Shown here: positions 25,323 to 33,507 of the stretch, in pieces
How positions within the stretch are numbered: the first letter of the stretch is position 1
Layout: every line of letters begins with the position of its first letter
The notes under the pieces: model-generated
The model's database searches: none
What the model was told of the DNA's origin: nothing
Seen by the model: the letters and a program-made list of their open reading frames with translations, nothing else
Position numbers and translations under genes: made by a program
From: Neofamilia sp964346535
GTDB lineage: Bacteria > Bacillota > Clostridia > Tissierellales > Peptoniphilaceae
DNA length: 64,000 nt
Reading direction: 5' to 3'
NCBI GenBank assembly: GCA_964346535.1
Contig: CAYFUN010000003.1
Coordinates: forward strand, 1-64,000

Positions 25323-25453
25323 ATAATCAACTCCAAATATTCATATATACATATTTTAACATTTATAGAGGGCTTTTACAATTAAGGTCTATTAATTATT
25401 TAATTTATTTCTTTAAAAAAAGTCTTTTGATTTTTACTTTTAAATTTGCCCAT

Positions 25454-25486
25454 GAAAAAAAGACAGATGAATTTTTCACCTGCCTT
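25454..25486 (-). terminator. Terminator of the parvulin gene
   Basis: On the minus strand GGCAGGTGA pairs with TCATCTGTC (G-U pairs included), followed by seven T, about 10 bases after the parvulin stop. Confidence 0.8.
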
Positions 25487-25495
25487 TTAAAAGTT

Positions 25496-26251
25496 TTATT
25501 TATAAAGATTGTCGTCTACAATTTCTGGCTTGTATTCTTTGTTAAGCTCGTCGATTTTATCTAAATAAGCTTGTTGTTGTTTTAGTCTTAGGGCTTCTGC
25601 TCTAACTTCATTGTAAACGTCTTTTAATTCTGTTTCAGCTTTTGAGTTTTTCTTGTTTAATCTAATTATATGGTAGCCAAATTGAGTTTGAACTGGCTTA
25701 GAAATTTGTTTTTCTTCTAGGGCAAAGGCTGCCTCTTCAAATTCTTTTACCATTTGGCCCCTACCAAATTCTCCTAGGGCTCCACCTGCGTCCTTTGATG
25801 GACAAGTTGAATATTCTCTAGCTGCATCTTCAAAGGCCTTGCCTTCTTCAATTTCTTTTTTAATTTTTTCAGCCTTTTCCTTGCTGTCAACTAAAATGTG
25901 AGATGCATCAATTGTATCTTTGGCGAAGATGTTTTTGTTTTCTTCAAAGACTTTTTTGATTTCGTCTTCACTTACTTCAAGGTTGCCAATTACTTTTGTA
26001 AAGGCGTAATTTTTTAGTAGTGAGTCTTTTGTCTCTTCTAAAACTCTTGTAAATTCTTCGTCTTGGTCTAGTTTATTTTTCTTTGCATCAAGAAGTAGTA
26101 GTTCTTGGTTGACCATTTCTTTTACTATGGCCTTAATTCCATCTTCTGATTGGAATTGCATGGCAACTTGTGGGCCAATTTCTTCTATAAACTTGACTAC
26201 GTCGTCTTGGGTTATTTCTATGTCTCCAATTTTTGCTACTAATTTGCTCAT
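25496..26251 (-). CDS. Cytoplasmic parvulin-type peptidyl-prolyl isomerase
   Basis: The 251-residue protein has a SurA/PrsA-like helical N-terminal domain (1-110) and a parvulin domain at about 115-205 (ASHILVDSKEKAEKI, GALGEFGRGQMVKEFEEAAF, FGYHIIRL). Unlike PrsA it has neither a signal peptide nor a lipobox, so it should act in the cytoplasm as a folding helper. It stands as a single gene between terminators and the cold-shock gene. Confidence 0.92.
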   Translation of the reverse strand: MSKLVAKIGDIEITQDDVVKFIEEIGPQVAMQFQSEDGIKAIVKEMVNQELLLLDAKKNKLDQDEEFTRVLEETKDSLLKNYAFTKVIGNLEVSEDEIKKVFEENKNIFAKDTIDASHILVDSKEKAEKIKKEIEEGKAFEDAAREYSTCPSKDAGGALGEFGRGQMVKEFEEAAFALEEKQISKPVQTQFGYHIIRLNKKNSKAETELKDVYNEVRAEALRLKQQQAYLDKIDELNKEYKPEIVDDNLYK

Positions 26252-26272
26252 TTAATCCTTCCTTTTCTTATA

Positions 26273-26298
26273 AAAAAACCTCTTAAAAAAGAGGTTTT
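26273..26298 (-). terminator. Terminator of the cold-shock gene
   Basis: AAAACCTCTT and AAGAGGTTTT form a 10-bp stem that on the minus strand runs into seven T, directly after the cold-shock gene. Confidence 0.85.
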
Positions 26299-26304
26299 AG
26301 TCTA

Positions 26305-26502
26305 TTAGATAATTTCTATATTTGCTGCTTGTGGGCCTTTTTCACCATCAACAAGTTCAAATGAAACTTCTTGTCCTTCTGAAAGAGTTTTAAAGCCTTC
26401 ATTGTTGATTTGTGAAAAATGTGCAAATACATCTTTACCATCTTCACTTGTAATAAAGCCATATCCTTTTTCTGCACTAAACCATTTTACTTTTCCGTTC
26501 AT
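26305..26502 (-). CDS. Cold-shock protein (CspA family)
   Basis: The 65-residue OB-fold protein binds single-stranded nucleic acid as an RNA chaperone. It has both RNP motifs, KGYGFI (RNP1) and VFAHF (RNP2), and the start NGKVKWFSAEKG. I use ATG 26502, which has GGAGGT seven bases upstream; a longer frame to 26544 would add 14 unrelated residues. The leader contains a hairpin (26533-26551). Confidence 0.96.
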   Translation of the reverse strand: MNGKVKWFSAEKGYGFITSEDGKDVFAHFSQINNEGFKTLSEGQEVSFELVDGEKGPQAANIEII

Positions 26503-26532
26503 TCTTCTACCTCCGAAATTTTTTTGTGAACT

Positions 26533-26551
26533 AACAAGGCTCAACCTTGTT
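26533..26551 (-). promoter_or_regulatory. Leader hairpin before the cold-shock gene
   Basis: AACAAGG and CCTTGTT form a perfect 7-bp stem with a five-base loop in the untranslated leader, about 30 bases before the start. Cold-shock genes often have structured leaders; the role here is inference. Confidence 0.4.
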
Positions 26552-26700
26552 TCTTTAACCTACAATAATACGAAAAAATCCCGATAAGTTTTATATTAAA
26601 AGAATTCACTACCGTAATACTTGATTAAAGCTTTCTAAAATAGAATACCATTAAAGCCTTTAAAAATCAAGAGCTATTTCTCATAAAGCCTTCTTTTTCT

Positions 26701-27411
26701 TTAGTCTCTTGTGAAAAGGCAGCTGGCAAAGACTCCTTCTGAATTATTTTTGTTTATTTGGAAGTCGTATCTTTGGCCGTCTTTCTTTTGCAAGATTTCA
26801 ACTTGGTCTTCTTTAAAAATTTGGTCTTTAAAGTAAAGTTCCACTTCCCTAAGTTTGTCATTTTCTATGTCGACTAGGTCTGTTACCCATCTTAAATAGG
26901 TGCCTGAGTGAACGTGCTTGTTGTAGTCTATGTCAGACTTGTAAACTGGCATAGAAATTTTTTTATCAAAATCATCCATGGACCTAAAGTTTCTAAAGGC
27001 TGGATAAAGGTTCCCTTCATTTTCTTCAACTAAATCTTTTACTTCTTTTATAGGCCTAATGACTCTCATTTTTTCAATATCAACTAAGAGCCAGATAAAA
27101 CAAGATTCAATTAATAGTTTCCCATCTTGGTCTTTGACATTTACCTGTCTGTAAATTTTTAGCTTGTCAACTTTTGATACCCAAGTTGAAATTGTAACTT
27201 CTGTATCGATTTTTGGCAGGTCCTTTATTTTTATTAGGACTTGGTAGACCATCCAAGAAATATTTTTTTCTAACAGCCTTTCTGTTGCAAGTCCAATGGA
27301 CTCAGTGTGTAAGCTGCTGGTGTTAATTAAATAGTCAAATAAGTGGCCTACTGATATTTTTGCATTTGTATCTCCTGTATAGGGTGGAATTTTTATTGTT
27401 TCCTTATACAT
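26701..27411 (-). CDS. Acyl-ACP thioesterase
   Basis: The 236-residue protein has the double hot-dog fold pattern of bacterial acyl-ACP thioesterases: an N-terminal half ending in the WVSKVDKLKIYRQ strand region and a C-terminal half with DIDYNKHVHSGTYLRWVTDLV, whose Asn-x-His is the family's active-site pair. It would release free fatty acids from ACP. It lies 17 bases after the serine dehydratase genes on the same strand, possibly co-transcribed. Confidence 0.9.
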   Translation of the reverse strand: MYKETIKIPPYTGDTNAKISVGHLFDYLINTSSLHTESIGLATERLLEKNISWMVYQVLIKIKDLPKIDTEVTISTWVSKVDKLKIYRQVNVKDQDGKLLIESCFIWLLVDIEKMRVIRPIKEVKDLVEENEGNLYPAFRNFRSMDDFDKKISMPVYKSDIDYNKHVHSGTYLRWVTDLVDIENDKLREVELYFKDQIFKEDQVEILQKKDGQRYDFQINKNNSEGVFASCLFTRD

Positions 27412-27428
27412 GATTCCCTGTCGTCTTT

Positions 27429-28313
27429 CTAAAGCTCTTCAGCTGCTGATAAGAAATTCTTTCTAATTTCTCTTCCTGTTTTTGTTCCTGCTAGTCCGCC
27501 TAGACCTGTTTCTCTTAGGTCAGTTGGTAGACCTTCACCTACTTCTCCAACTGTTACACAAACTTCTTCAAAGGGAACAATTGATGTTACTCCAGCTAGG
27601 GCCATGTCTGCTGATATCATTGCATTTACAACTCCCATGGCATTTCTAAAAGTACATGGATATTCAACTAAACCTGCAATAGGGTCGCAAACTAAACCTA
27701 AAACGTGAATAAAGGCAAAGGATGCTGCATGGAAAATTTGGTCTAGGTCGCCGCCATAAAGATAGGTTAAGGCTCCTGCTGCCATTGCTGCTGCTGATCC
27801 TGTTTCTGCCTGACAGCCACCTTCTGCTCCTGAGAAAGATCCATACCTTCCAATGATTTTCCCAACTCCAACTGCAACTAACATGGCATTGACCATTTCG
27901 TCATCTGAAATTTCTTTTTTTGCTTTTGCTGCAACTATTGCCGCTGGCAAAATTCCAGAAGATCCAGCTGTTGGACTGGCTACAATTTTTCCCATTGATG
28001 CAGATAGTTCTAAAGTTGAAAAGGCATTAGCCATAGTTAAATTAATAAACTCACCAGTTATTGTGTCTTTGGTCTTTGCATATTCTTTCATCTTATAGGC
28101 AAATCCATCTATCATTTTCATCTCTGTAACACTTGGTTGGTCTAGGTTTGAAAGGGCTGATTCTTCCATAACATAAATCATTCCCTTTAGGTTTTTTCTT
28201 ATAGTTTTTTCACTTAGCTTAGAAGTTCTCAGTTCGTCTTCCATAACTAAGTCTGCTAGGCTACAGTTTTTTTCCTTACAGGCTTTTTTTATTTCTTCCA
28301 CACTATTAAACAT
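27429..28313 (-). CDS. sdaAA: L-serine dehydratase, iron-sulfur-dependent, alpha subunit
   Basis: With SdaAB it converts L-serine to pyruvate and ammonia using an oxygen-sensitive 4Fe-4S cluster, a main catabolic route in amino-acid fermenters. The 294-residue protein has the P-TAGSSGI-P motif, the GGCQAETGSAAAMAA segment and VCDPIAGLVEYPC, which supply the cluster cysteines. It follows sdaAB by one base. Confidence 0.96.
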   Translation of the reverse strand: MFNSVEEIKKACKEKNCSLADLVMEDELRTSKLSEKTIRKNLKGMIYVMEESALSNLDQPSVTEMKMIDGFAYKMKEYAKTKDTITGEFINLTMANAFSTLELSASMGKIVASPTAGSSGILPAAIVAAKAKKEISDDEMVNAMLVAVGVGKIIGRYGSFSGAEGGCQAETGSAAAMAAGALTYLYGGDLDQIFHAASFAFIHVLGLVCDPIAGLVEYPCTFRNAMGVVNAMISADMALAGVTSIVPFEEVCVTVGEVGEGLPTDLRETGLGGLAGTKTGREIRKNFLSAAEEL

Positions 28314-28314
28314 C

Positions 28315-28980
28315 TTAGGCCCCCAATATATATTTTGAGAAGGTAAATCTCTTGTCTTCCATTATTCTTTCAACAATGTCTCTGTCAACTACTTCTGAAG
28401 TTTCTACTATTAATGTTGCTATTCCTTCGCTATTTTTAACTGTCTTTATAGATTCTATATTGTAGTTACAAAGGCTAAGTAAGCCAGATACGTTATGGAT
28501 AACGCCCTTTTGGTCTGGGTATTTTAAAATTAAAGTTGGCCACATGCCAGTATAGGAAATAGCTACTCCGTCAATATCTACAATTTCAATATTTCCTCCA
28601 CCAATTGATGATCCAATTATTGCTATGTCTTTTTTGTCCTTGTACTTAAAGATCATCCTTACAGTATTTGGATGGACCTTACCTAGGTTGACCCTAGAAA
28701 ACTTGTACTTAAGGCCCTCTTCTTTAGCAAGTTCAAAGGAATCTTTAATTCTAACATCATCAGTATCAAAGCCTAAGGCTCCAGCAAGTAGGGCCTTGTC
28801 AGTTCCATGGCCCTTATAGGTGTCAGCAAAGGACCCATGAAGTTGAAATTCTATTTCATCAAAACCTGGATCTGCTATTGCCCTTGCAGTTTTTGCAATT
28901 CTACATGCTCCTGCTGTATGAGAAGACGATGGCCCAATCATTATAGGTCCAATAATGTCAAAAACCTTATAATCCTTCAA
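28315..28980 (-). CDS. sdaAB: L-serine dehydratase, iron-sulfur-dependent, beta subunit
   Basis: The 221-residue partner of SdaAA has the family segment GPIMIGPSSSHTAGACRIA (11-29) and a C-terminal ACT domain (about 148-215) that may sense serine or another ligand. The separate alpha and beta chains are the arrangement usual in Clostridia-like bacteria. It is the first gene of the sdaAB-sdaAA(-thioesterase) unit, with a GGAGGT ribosome site. Confidence 0.95.
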   Translation of the reverse strand: MKDYKVFDIIGPIMIGPSSSHTAGACRIAKTARAIADPGFDEIEFQLHGSFADTYKGHGTDKALLAGALGFDTDDVRIKDSFELAKEEGLKYKFSRVNLGKVHPNTVRMIFKYKDKKDIAIIGSSIGGGNIEIVDIDGVAISYTGMWPTLILKYPDQKGVIHNVSGLLSLCNYNIESIKTVKNSEGIATLIVETSEVVDRDIVERIMEDKRFTFSKYILGA

Positions 28981-29041
28981 TTTTTACCTCCATAAAAATC
29001 TTTCATTTTTGTTAAAATTTATTTTAAGAAAAATTCTTAGC

Positions 29042-30685
29042 TTATTTGTATTTTTCCACTCCATTTACTATTGTGTAGTCGTGGTCATAGGTTGCCTCTA
29101 TAATTTGATAGTAGGCCCAGTGGTTCTTTATATCAGAGAAAGTTTTAATCTTTGCGCCTCTAATATATTCTTCATCAGGATGTCTGTTTAAGGCCCTATT
29201 TATAATAGTCGCTGCCTCTGCCCTTGTTACAGGATTTTGTGGACCAAAGTTGCCGTCATCATAGCCTTTCATTATTCCAGCTGCAACAACTTTTTTAATG
29301 TCGTCTATGGCCCAGTGGTTAGAAGCAAGGTCTGGAAAATAAACTTCTTGAGTCTTAGTTAGATTTAAATACCTGGCAACAATGCTGGCAAATTCTGCCC
29401 TGGAAATTTTTCTATCTGGTTTAAAACTTCCATCTTCGTAGCCTTGCATAAGTCCTAACTCTTCCATGTGGCCAATATATTTTGTATACCATTCATAAGA
29501 AGGAACATCTGCAAATCTGCTGGACTTATTAACTACTTCGCCACCTGCAATAATTCTAGATAGGATTGCAGCAGTTTCTGATCTTTTTAGGCCATTGTCA
29601 GGAAGAAAATTTCCTTCTGGATAGCCTGTCATAAAACTTTTGTGGCTGCCTGTTTCTAGTCTATTTACTTTTCTAGTTACAAAGTAAAGATTTTCAAACA
29701 AGTAGTACATCTCTTGATAGGTTCCGCCTTCAAGCCCAATTACTATAGACATTTGATCTGTGTAGACCTTATAGTCTGCTAGGACACTATCAATTAACTC
29801 TACATCTCCAAATTCTTTCATTGATTCAACTATGGCATTTAAATACTGGTCATTCATAGTGTTTTCGTCTATATATGTTAAAGTTACAGTATTTAAAAGC
29901 TTTTCTCCTTGGAAGGAGCTAACACTTATGTCTTCTGTGTACACTCTGTCTAAAGGAATGACAAATCGTCCAGTTTTATCAACTGAAATTTCTCTTTCTC
30001 CATCTGGAAATGAAACTTTAATTCTGGCTTCAGGATTTGTAAGACCTTCAATTTCTTTCATAAAGCCAGCATAAACTGGATAGGTTTTAATTTTTAAAAA
30101 TGGATTTGCTATTGAGACTACTGGTTTTTCTTCAGGTTTTTTCTCTTCAGGCTTTTTTTGATTTGCCTTGCCAATTAAAAAGTCTGATTTTTGACTAAAT
30201 TGAAAGTAACTAGCTTCATTTTTTTGTCCTTGTTTTTGATAGGAAGCTGTTATTTGATTGTCTAACTTTTGGCCAATTTTTGCCCCGTTATTGACTTTAA
30301 CCCTAACATTTACAGAAAAAGATTTCTTGCCATTTAAGGCATCTAACTTAGAAAGTCTTAGGGTCATAAAGCCCCTTCTACCTTGGTCGTTTTCCTTAGA
30401 AAATGTTTCAAAGGCTCCAGGGATTTCTTTAAAGCCTTGAATTTGTGAATCTACATAGTCTAAAGAGTCGTCTAATCTAAAGGTTAGAAAGAGATTGTTA
30501 AAGTTATTTAGTTTTTCTAAAAATTTAACGTCTAGCCTATAGGTTAAAATATCTCCTGAGTTTACTTGGTTAACATCTGGTTCTATTAAGTTTACTTCTA
30601 CTCCATTTTCTGCCTTGGCACTTGCTTGTGTTAAAGGCATTAAAATTAATGCTAGCAGAAAAAGAGTCCATAATATTTTCTTCAT
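29042..30685 (-). CDS. Secreted surface protein with three SLH domains
   Basis: The 547-residue precursor has a signal peptide (1-23, cut after ASA) and a beta-rich domain at about 25-170. A Pro/Lys/Glu-rich linker with two PEEK repeats sits near 174-187, followed by an Ig-like strand domain at 195-275. Three S-layer homology repeats at about 355-545 (FMTGYPEGNFLPDNGLKR, LMQGYEDGSFKPDRKIS, IMKGYDDGNFGPQNPVTR) bind cell-wall polysaccharide. It should be a cell-wall-anchored surface protein of unknown function. A GGAGG site precedes the ATG. Confidence 0.92.
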   Translation of the reverse strand: MKKILWTLFLLALILMPLTQASAKAENGVEVNLIEPDVNQVNSGDILTYRLDVKFLEKLNNFNNLFLTFRLDDSLDYVDSQIQGFKEIPGAFETFSKENDQGRRGFMTLRLSKLDALNGKKSFSVNVRVKVNNGAKIGQKLDNQITASYQKQGQKNEASYFQFSQKSDFLIGKANQKKPEEKKPEEKPVVSIANPFLKIKTYPVYAGFMKEIEGLTNPEARIKVSFPDGEREISVDKTGRFVIPLDRVYTEDISVSSFQGEKLLNTVTLTYIDENTMNDQYLNAIVESMKEFGDVELIDSVLADYKVYTDQMSIVIGLEGGTYQEMYYLFENLYFVTRKVNRLETGSHKSFMTGYPEGNFLPDNGLKRSETAAILSRIIAGGEVVNKSSRFADVPSYEWYTKYIGHMEELGLMQGYEDGSFKPDRKISRAEFASIVARYLNLTKTQEVYFPDLASNHWAIDDIKKVVAAGIMKGYDDGNFGPQNPVTRAEAATIINRALNRHPDEEYIRGAKIKTFSDIKNHWAYYQIIEATYDHDYTIVNGVEKYK

Positions 30686-30808
30686 ACAAACCTCCTGTCT
30701 ACATTATAAACTAAAAGAAGGAATTTATCATTGCGATAATATTAAATTTTAAAAAACTTTAAAATTTCTTCTTTGTGGGTATAAAATCTTATAAGGTGAG
30801 GTGAAAAA

Positions 30809-31018
30809 ATGGAAAAAATTATTTATATTGAAGGTATGGCTTGTGGCCATTGTAAGGCTGCAGTTGAAAAGGCCCTTGGAGCCTTAGATGGCGTAGCTAA
30901 AGTTGAAGTTAGCTTAGAAGAAAAATTTGCTAAAGTTACACTTGATAAAAACTTAGATGATAGCCTTCTTAAAAATGCAGTTGATCAAGCAGGCTATGAA
31001 GTTGTTGAAATTAAATAA
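30809..31018 (+). CDS. Heavy-metal-associated (HMA) domain protein, CopZ-like
   Basis: The 69-residue protein is one HMA domain with the metal-binding motif GMACGHCKAAV (9-19). Single-domain proteins of this kind carry Cu(I) between transporters and regulators. No copper ATPase or CsoR gene is nearby, so copper specificity is inferred from the CxxC motif alone. The gene stands alone, with AGGTGAGG upstream and a bidirectional terminator downstream. Confidence 0.9.
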   Translation: MEKIIYIEGMACGHCKAAVEKALGALDGVAKVEVSLEEKFAKVTLDKNLDDSLLKNAVDQAGYEVVEIK

Positions 31019-31029
31019 ATTTAAGCATT

Positions 31030-31070
31030 AAAAAAGATTCTGAAATTTTTATTTGTCAGAATCTTTTTTT
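31030..31070. terminator. Bidirectional terminator between CopZ-like gene and rae1
   Basis: AAGATTCTGA (31034-31043) pairs with TCAGAATCTT (31056-31065), flanked by A and T runs on the two sides. Confidence 0.85.
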
Positions 31071-31612
31071 GTCTTATAAAAATCATTTTTTAACTTTTCT
31101 AAAAGTTCTACAGAGTCTTGGTTAAGGCCAGCAAGGTGGAGGCGGTTTTGCCTTTTTTTATGAGCCTGGATGCGAGAGATGTCCTTATAAAAATTATTAA
31201 TTTCATACTCTAGCTCCTTGGCAGAAATTCTGCTGGCACCTTTTGCTAAAATTATATCTTGTTCAAGTCTATCAGAGGTTGCAACTCGAATTTTTTTGTT
31301 GCGGCCATATTTTTCTGTAGCTCTTTCTATAAAGTGGTCTGCTGTTTCTAGTTCTTTTGTGTAGACGATTATAAGCTTGTTTTGAATTTCAATCTGCCTG
31401 TCTGACCTTACGTTGTAGGAGTCAAAGACTAGGACTATTCCCTCTTTTGTGTAGGCCTTGTACTCCATTAAAATATTTATCAGCTCTCGTCTGGCTTCTT
31501 CTAAATTGTCTTTAGGATATTTTTTTAAAGTCTCCCAAGAGTTTATTATGTTATAGCCGTCTACAAAAAGTAGGTCCTTATATTTTTTTAGCTCTCTGTC
31601 TAATAATATCAT
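31049..31612 (-). CDS. rae1: NYN-domain endoribonuclease, YacP/Rae1-like
   Basis: The 187-residue protein is a PIN/NYN-type nuclease with the acidic residues of the fold in LFVDGYNIINSW (15-26), VLVFDSYNV and VATSDRLEQDI. In Bacillus subtilis the YacP protein (Rae1) cuts mRNA in the ribosomal A site, and the gene has the same neighbours (cysS, mrnC, rlmB). The start overlaps rlmB by 35 bases in another frame, an unusually long overlap, but no later start would keep the first catalytic aspartate. Confidence 0.88.
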   Translation of the reverse strand: MILLDRELKKYKDLLFVDGYNIINSWETLKKYPKDNLEEARRELINILMEYKAYTKEGIVLVFDSYNVRSDRQIEIQNKLIIVYTKELETADHFIERATEKYGRNKKIRVATSDRLEQDIILAKGASRISAKELEYEINNFYKDISRIQAHKKRQNRLHLAGLNQDSVELLEKLKNDFYKTKKDSDK

Positions 31613-32312
31613 AAATTAATATTGCTGCAGATGTTGAGGCGTTTAAGGAAGAAATTTTTCCTGTCATTGGAATTTTTACTAGGACATCGCATTTCTTTCC
31701 AATGTGGTCTGTAATTCCCTTGTCTTCTCCGCCAATTACTAGGCCAATAGGTCCAGTCATATTGGCATCAAAATAGTTTTCAGTTCCTTCCATGTCAGCC
31801 CCATAAATCCACAGGCCCTCTTCTTTTAACTTGTCTAAGCACTGGCCAATGTTTGTAACCTTGGCTACTTTCATGTACTCAACTGCCCCTGCAGAAGTTT
31901 TGTAAACAGTTTGGTTTATTATTGCAGACCTTCTCTTTGGTATAACAACTCCATGGGCTCCAGCGCAAACAGCAGTCCTAATTATTGCGCCAAGGTTGTG
32001 GGTGTCTTCAACTTGGTCTAAGATTATTACAAAAGGATCCTCTCCCTTGTCTTTAGCTGATTTTAAAATTTCTTCTATTGTTGAATAGGAAAAATCTGTC
32101 ACCATGGCAACTACTCCTTGGTGGGCCTTGGTTCCTGCCATGGCTTCAAGTTTGTGGTCGTCAGTTTTTGTAATTACAACTCCTGCTTCTTTGGCCAGAG
32201 AAAAAATTCTCTTGTCATTCATAGTCTTAAGAACATAAATTTTGTCTATGTCTTTGCCAGCCTTTAAGGCTTCTATTACTGGATTTTTCCCATAAATATA
32301 ATTTTCTTTCAT
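31578..32312 (-). CDS. rlmB: 23S rRNA 2'-O-methyltransferase, RlmB/TrmH family
   Basis: The 244-residue SPOUT methyltransferase has the short N-terminal substrate-binding domain (GKNPVIEAL) and the three knot motifs: VEDTHNLGAIIRTA, PIGLVIGGEDKGI and IPMTGKISSLNASTSAA. RlmB-type enzymes methylate G2251 of 23S rRNA; members of the family can differ in target, so the exact site is by homology. Its ATG overlaps the thyX stop by one base (TAATG). Confidence 0.93.
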   Translation of the reverse strand: MKENYIYGKNPVIEALKAGKDIDKIYVLKTMNDKRIFSLAKEAGVVITKTDDHKLEAMAGTKAHQGVVAMVTDFSYSTIEEILKSAKDKGEDPFVIILDQVEDTHNLGAIIRTAVCAGAHGVVIPKRRSAIINQTVYKTSAGAVEYMKVAKVTNIGQCLDKLKEEGLWIYGADMEGTENYFDANMTGPIGLVIGGEDKGITDHIGKKCDVLVKIPMTGKISSLNASTSAAILIYDIIRQRAKKI

Positions 32313-33070
32313 TAAATACTCCTAAATTTTTCTCTAACTTCCTTCATCTCGCCACAAGTCATTTTTCCCTCTGGGCACGGACCGTTTACGCAGCCTGGTC
32401 CTGCCTTAGAAAATATTGCTGGATAAACTTCCTTGGCTAGCTTTAACATTTCAATAGCCAAATTTTTTATTTCCCATTGGGCCCTGTTACAAGTTCTCAC
32501 TGAGAAAAAGTGCAAAAGGCTTCTAGCATTCATGGTCATAACAATTTTTGTCTCGCAGGCATTTGGAAAGACATATCTGGCGTCTTCAATAGACTTTTTT
32601 TCAGCCTGGCTTTTTGCTTTTTTCTCGCTATAGCCTTTGGCGACCATATCTTGATAATTTTTGTCATAGAGACAGTCAACTAAGTCATTGTAGGCCTTCA
32701 TATCTGCCTCCATGGCCTTAAGAAAAATTTCTTTGGCTGCAGGATCTTCTTCAATGGCTGGCGGAATAATATATTCAAACTTATCTAGCCTAACGTACCT
32801 TTGAGATTGTTGGGAATATGAAGCCAACCTATGTCTAACTAGCTGGTGAGTAAGCGTCCTAGAAACGCCTTCAATGGCAAAGGTTAATGACACATGCTCT
32901 AAAGGACTAAAGTGACCTAGGTTAATAAGCATTTGTATATATTTTGAAACTTCTTCTTCAGTCAAATCTTTTTTTATTTCTTCTACTCCTACTGGCGAAT
33001 AACAAAGTTTCCCTGCTTGGGCTATGGTCATTTCTCCCTTAGGCGTATAGTTTAATAATTCTACTTTCAT
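32312..33070 (-). CDS. thyX: FAD-dependent thymidylate synthase
   Basis: ThyX methylates dUMP with methylene-THF and FAD/NADPH. The 252-residue protein has the diagnostic motif RHRxxSxxxxSxR as R79-H80-R81, S84, S89 and R91, and the late FSVRTCNRAQWEI segment. It overlaps mrnC by four bases. In Bacillus the cysS-mrnC-rlmB-yacP order lacks thyX, so it looks inserted in the cluster. A thymidine kinase gene at 57 kb gives a salvage route. Confidence 0.96.
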   Translation of the reverse strand: MKVELLNYTPKGEMTIAQAGKLCYSPVGVEEIKKDLTEEEVSKYIQMLINLGHFSPLEHVSLTFAIEGVSRTLTHQLVRHRLASYSQQSQRYVRLDKFEYIIPPAIEEDPAAKEIFLKAMEADMKAYNDLVDCLYDKNYQDMVAKGYSEKKAKSQAEKKSIEDARYVFPNACETKIVMTMNARSLLHFFSVRTCNRAQWEIKNLAIEMLKLAKEVYPAIFSKAGPGCVNGPCPEGKMTCGEMKEVREKFRSI

Positions 33071-33507
33071 TTTAAGCCCCTCCTATAAAGGTCTAAAATT
33101 CTCTGGTCCTGGCCTAACAAATAAAGATAGCCAAAAAGAGCCTCTAGGCCTGTGGCTTCTTTGTAGGTGTGGACGTCGGCATTTTTTGGAATGGTGTGGT
33201 TTTTAGAATTAATGCCCCTCTTTACTACTGCCCTTTCGTCAGCTGTAAGGTCTTTTTCAATACGAGCTAAAAATTCTGCTTGGGCCTTGTTATTAACAAG
33301 TTTAGAACTTTCTATGTGGAGCTTGTTAGAATTTTTTCTCCCTTTTCCTAAAATTTCAGTTCTAATAAAAATTTCAAAGACAGCATCGCCAACAAAAGCC
33401 AGGCTTAGTGGGTTCATCATTTGTATATCTTCTTTAGTCAGGTCAGAATTTACAGACCTAAAAATATTAAACTCTTCTATATTTAACACCCTCTCTAGTG
33501 TCTTCAA
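33067..33507 (-). CDS. mrnC: Mini-ribonuclease III
   Basis: MrnC is an RNase III catalytic domain without the dsRNA-binding domain; it matures 23S rRNA. The 146-residue protein has NPLSLAFVGDAVFEIFIR (32-49), with the conserved D-A-V-x-E metal site, and ALFGYLYLLG with the second glutamate region near 127-136. The frame begins with TTG inside the end of cysS (41-base overlap); a GTG six codons later is an alternative start. Confidence 0.93.
   Translation of the reverse strand: MKTLERVLNIEEFNIFRSVNSDLTKEDIQMMNPLSLAFVGDAVFEIFIRTEILGKGRKNSNKLHIESSKLVNNKAQAEFLARIEKDLTADERAVVKRGINSKNHTIPKNADVHTYKEATGLEALFGYLYLLGQDQRILDLYRRGLK

Noticed and set aside
30160..30175. Repeated PEEK units in the SLH protein as a DNA repeat
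   Set aside because: Only two short copies; an ordinary linker.
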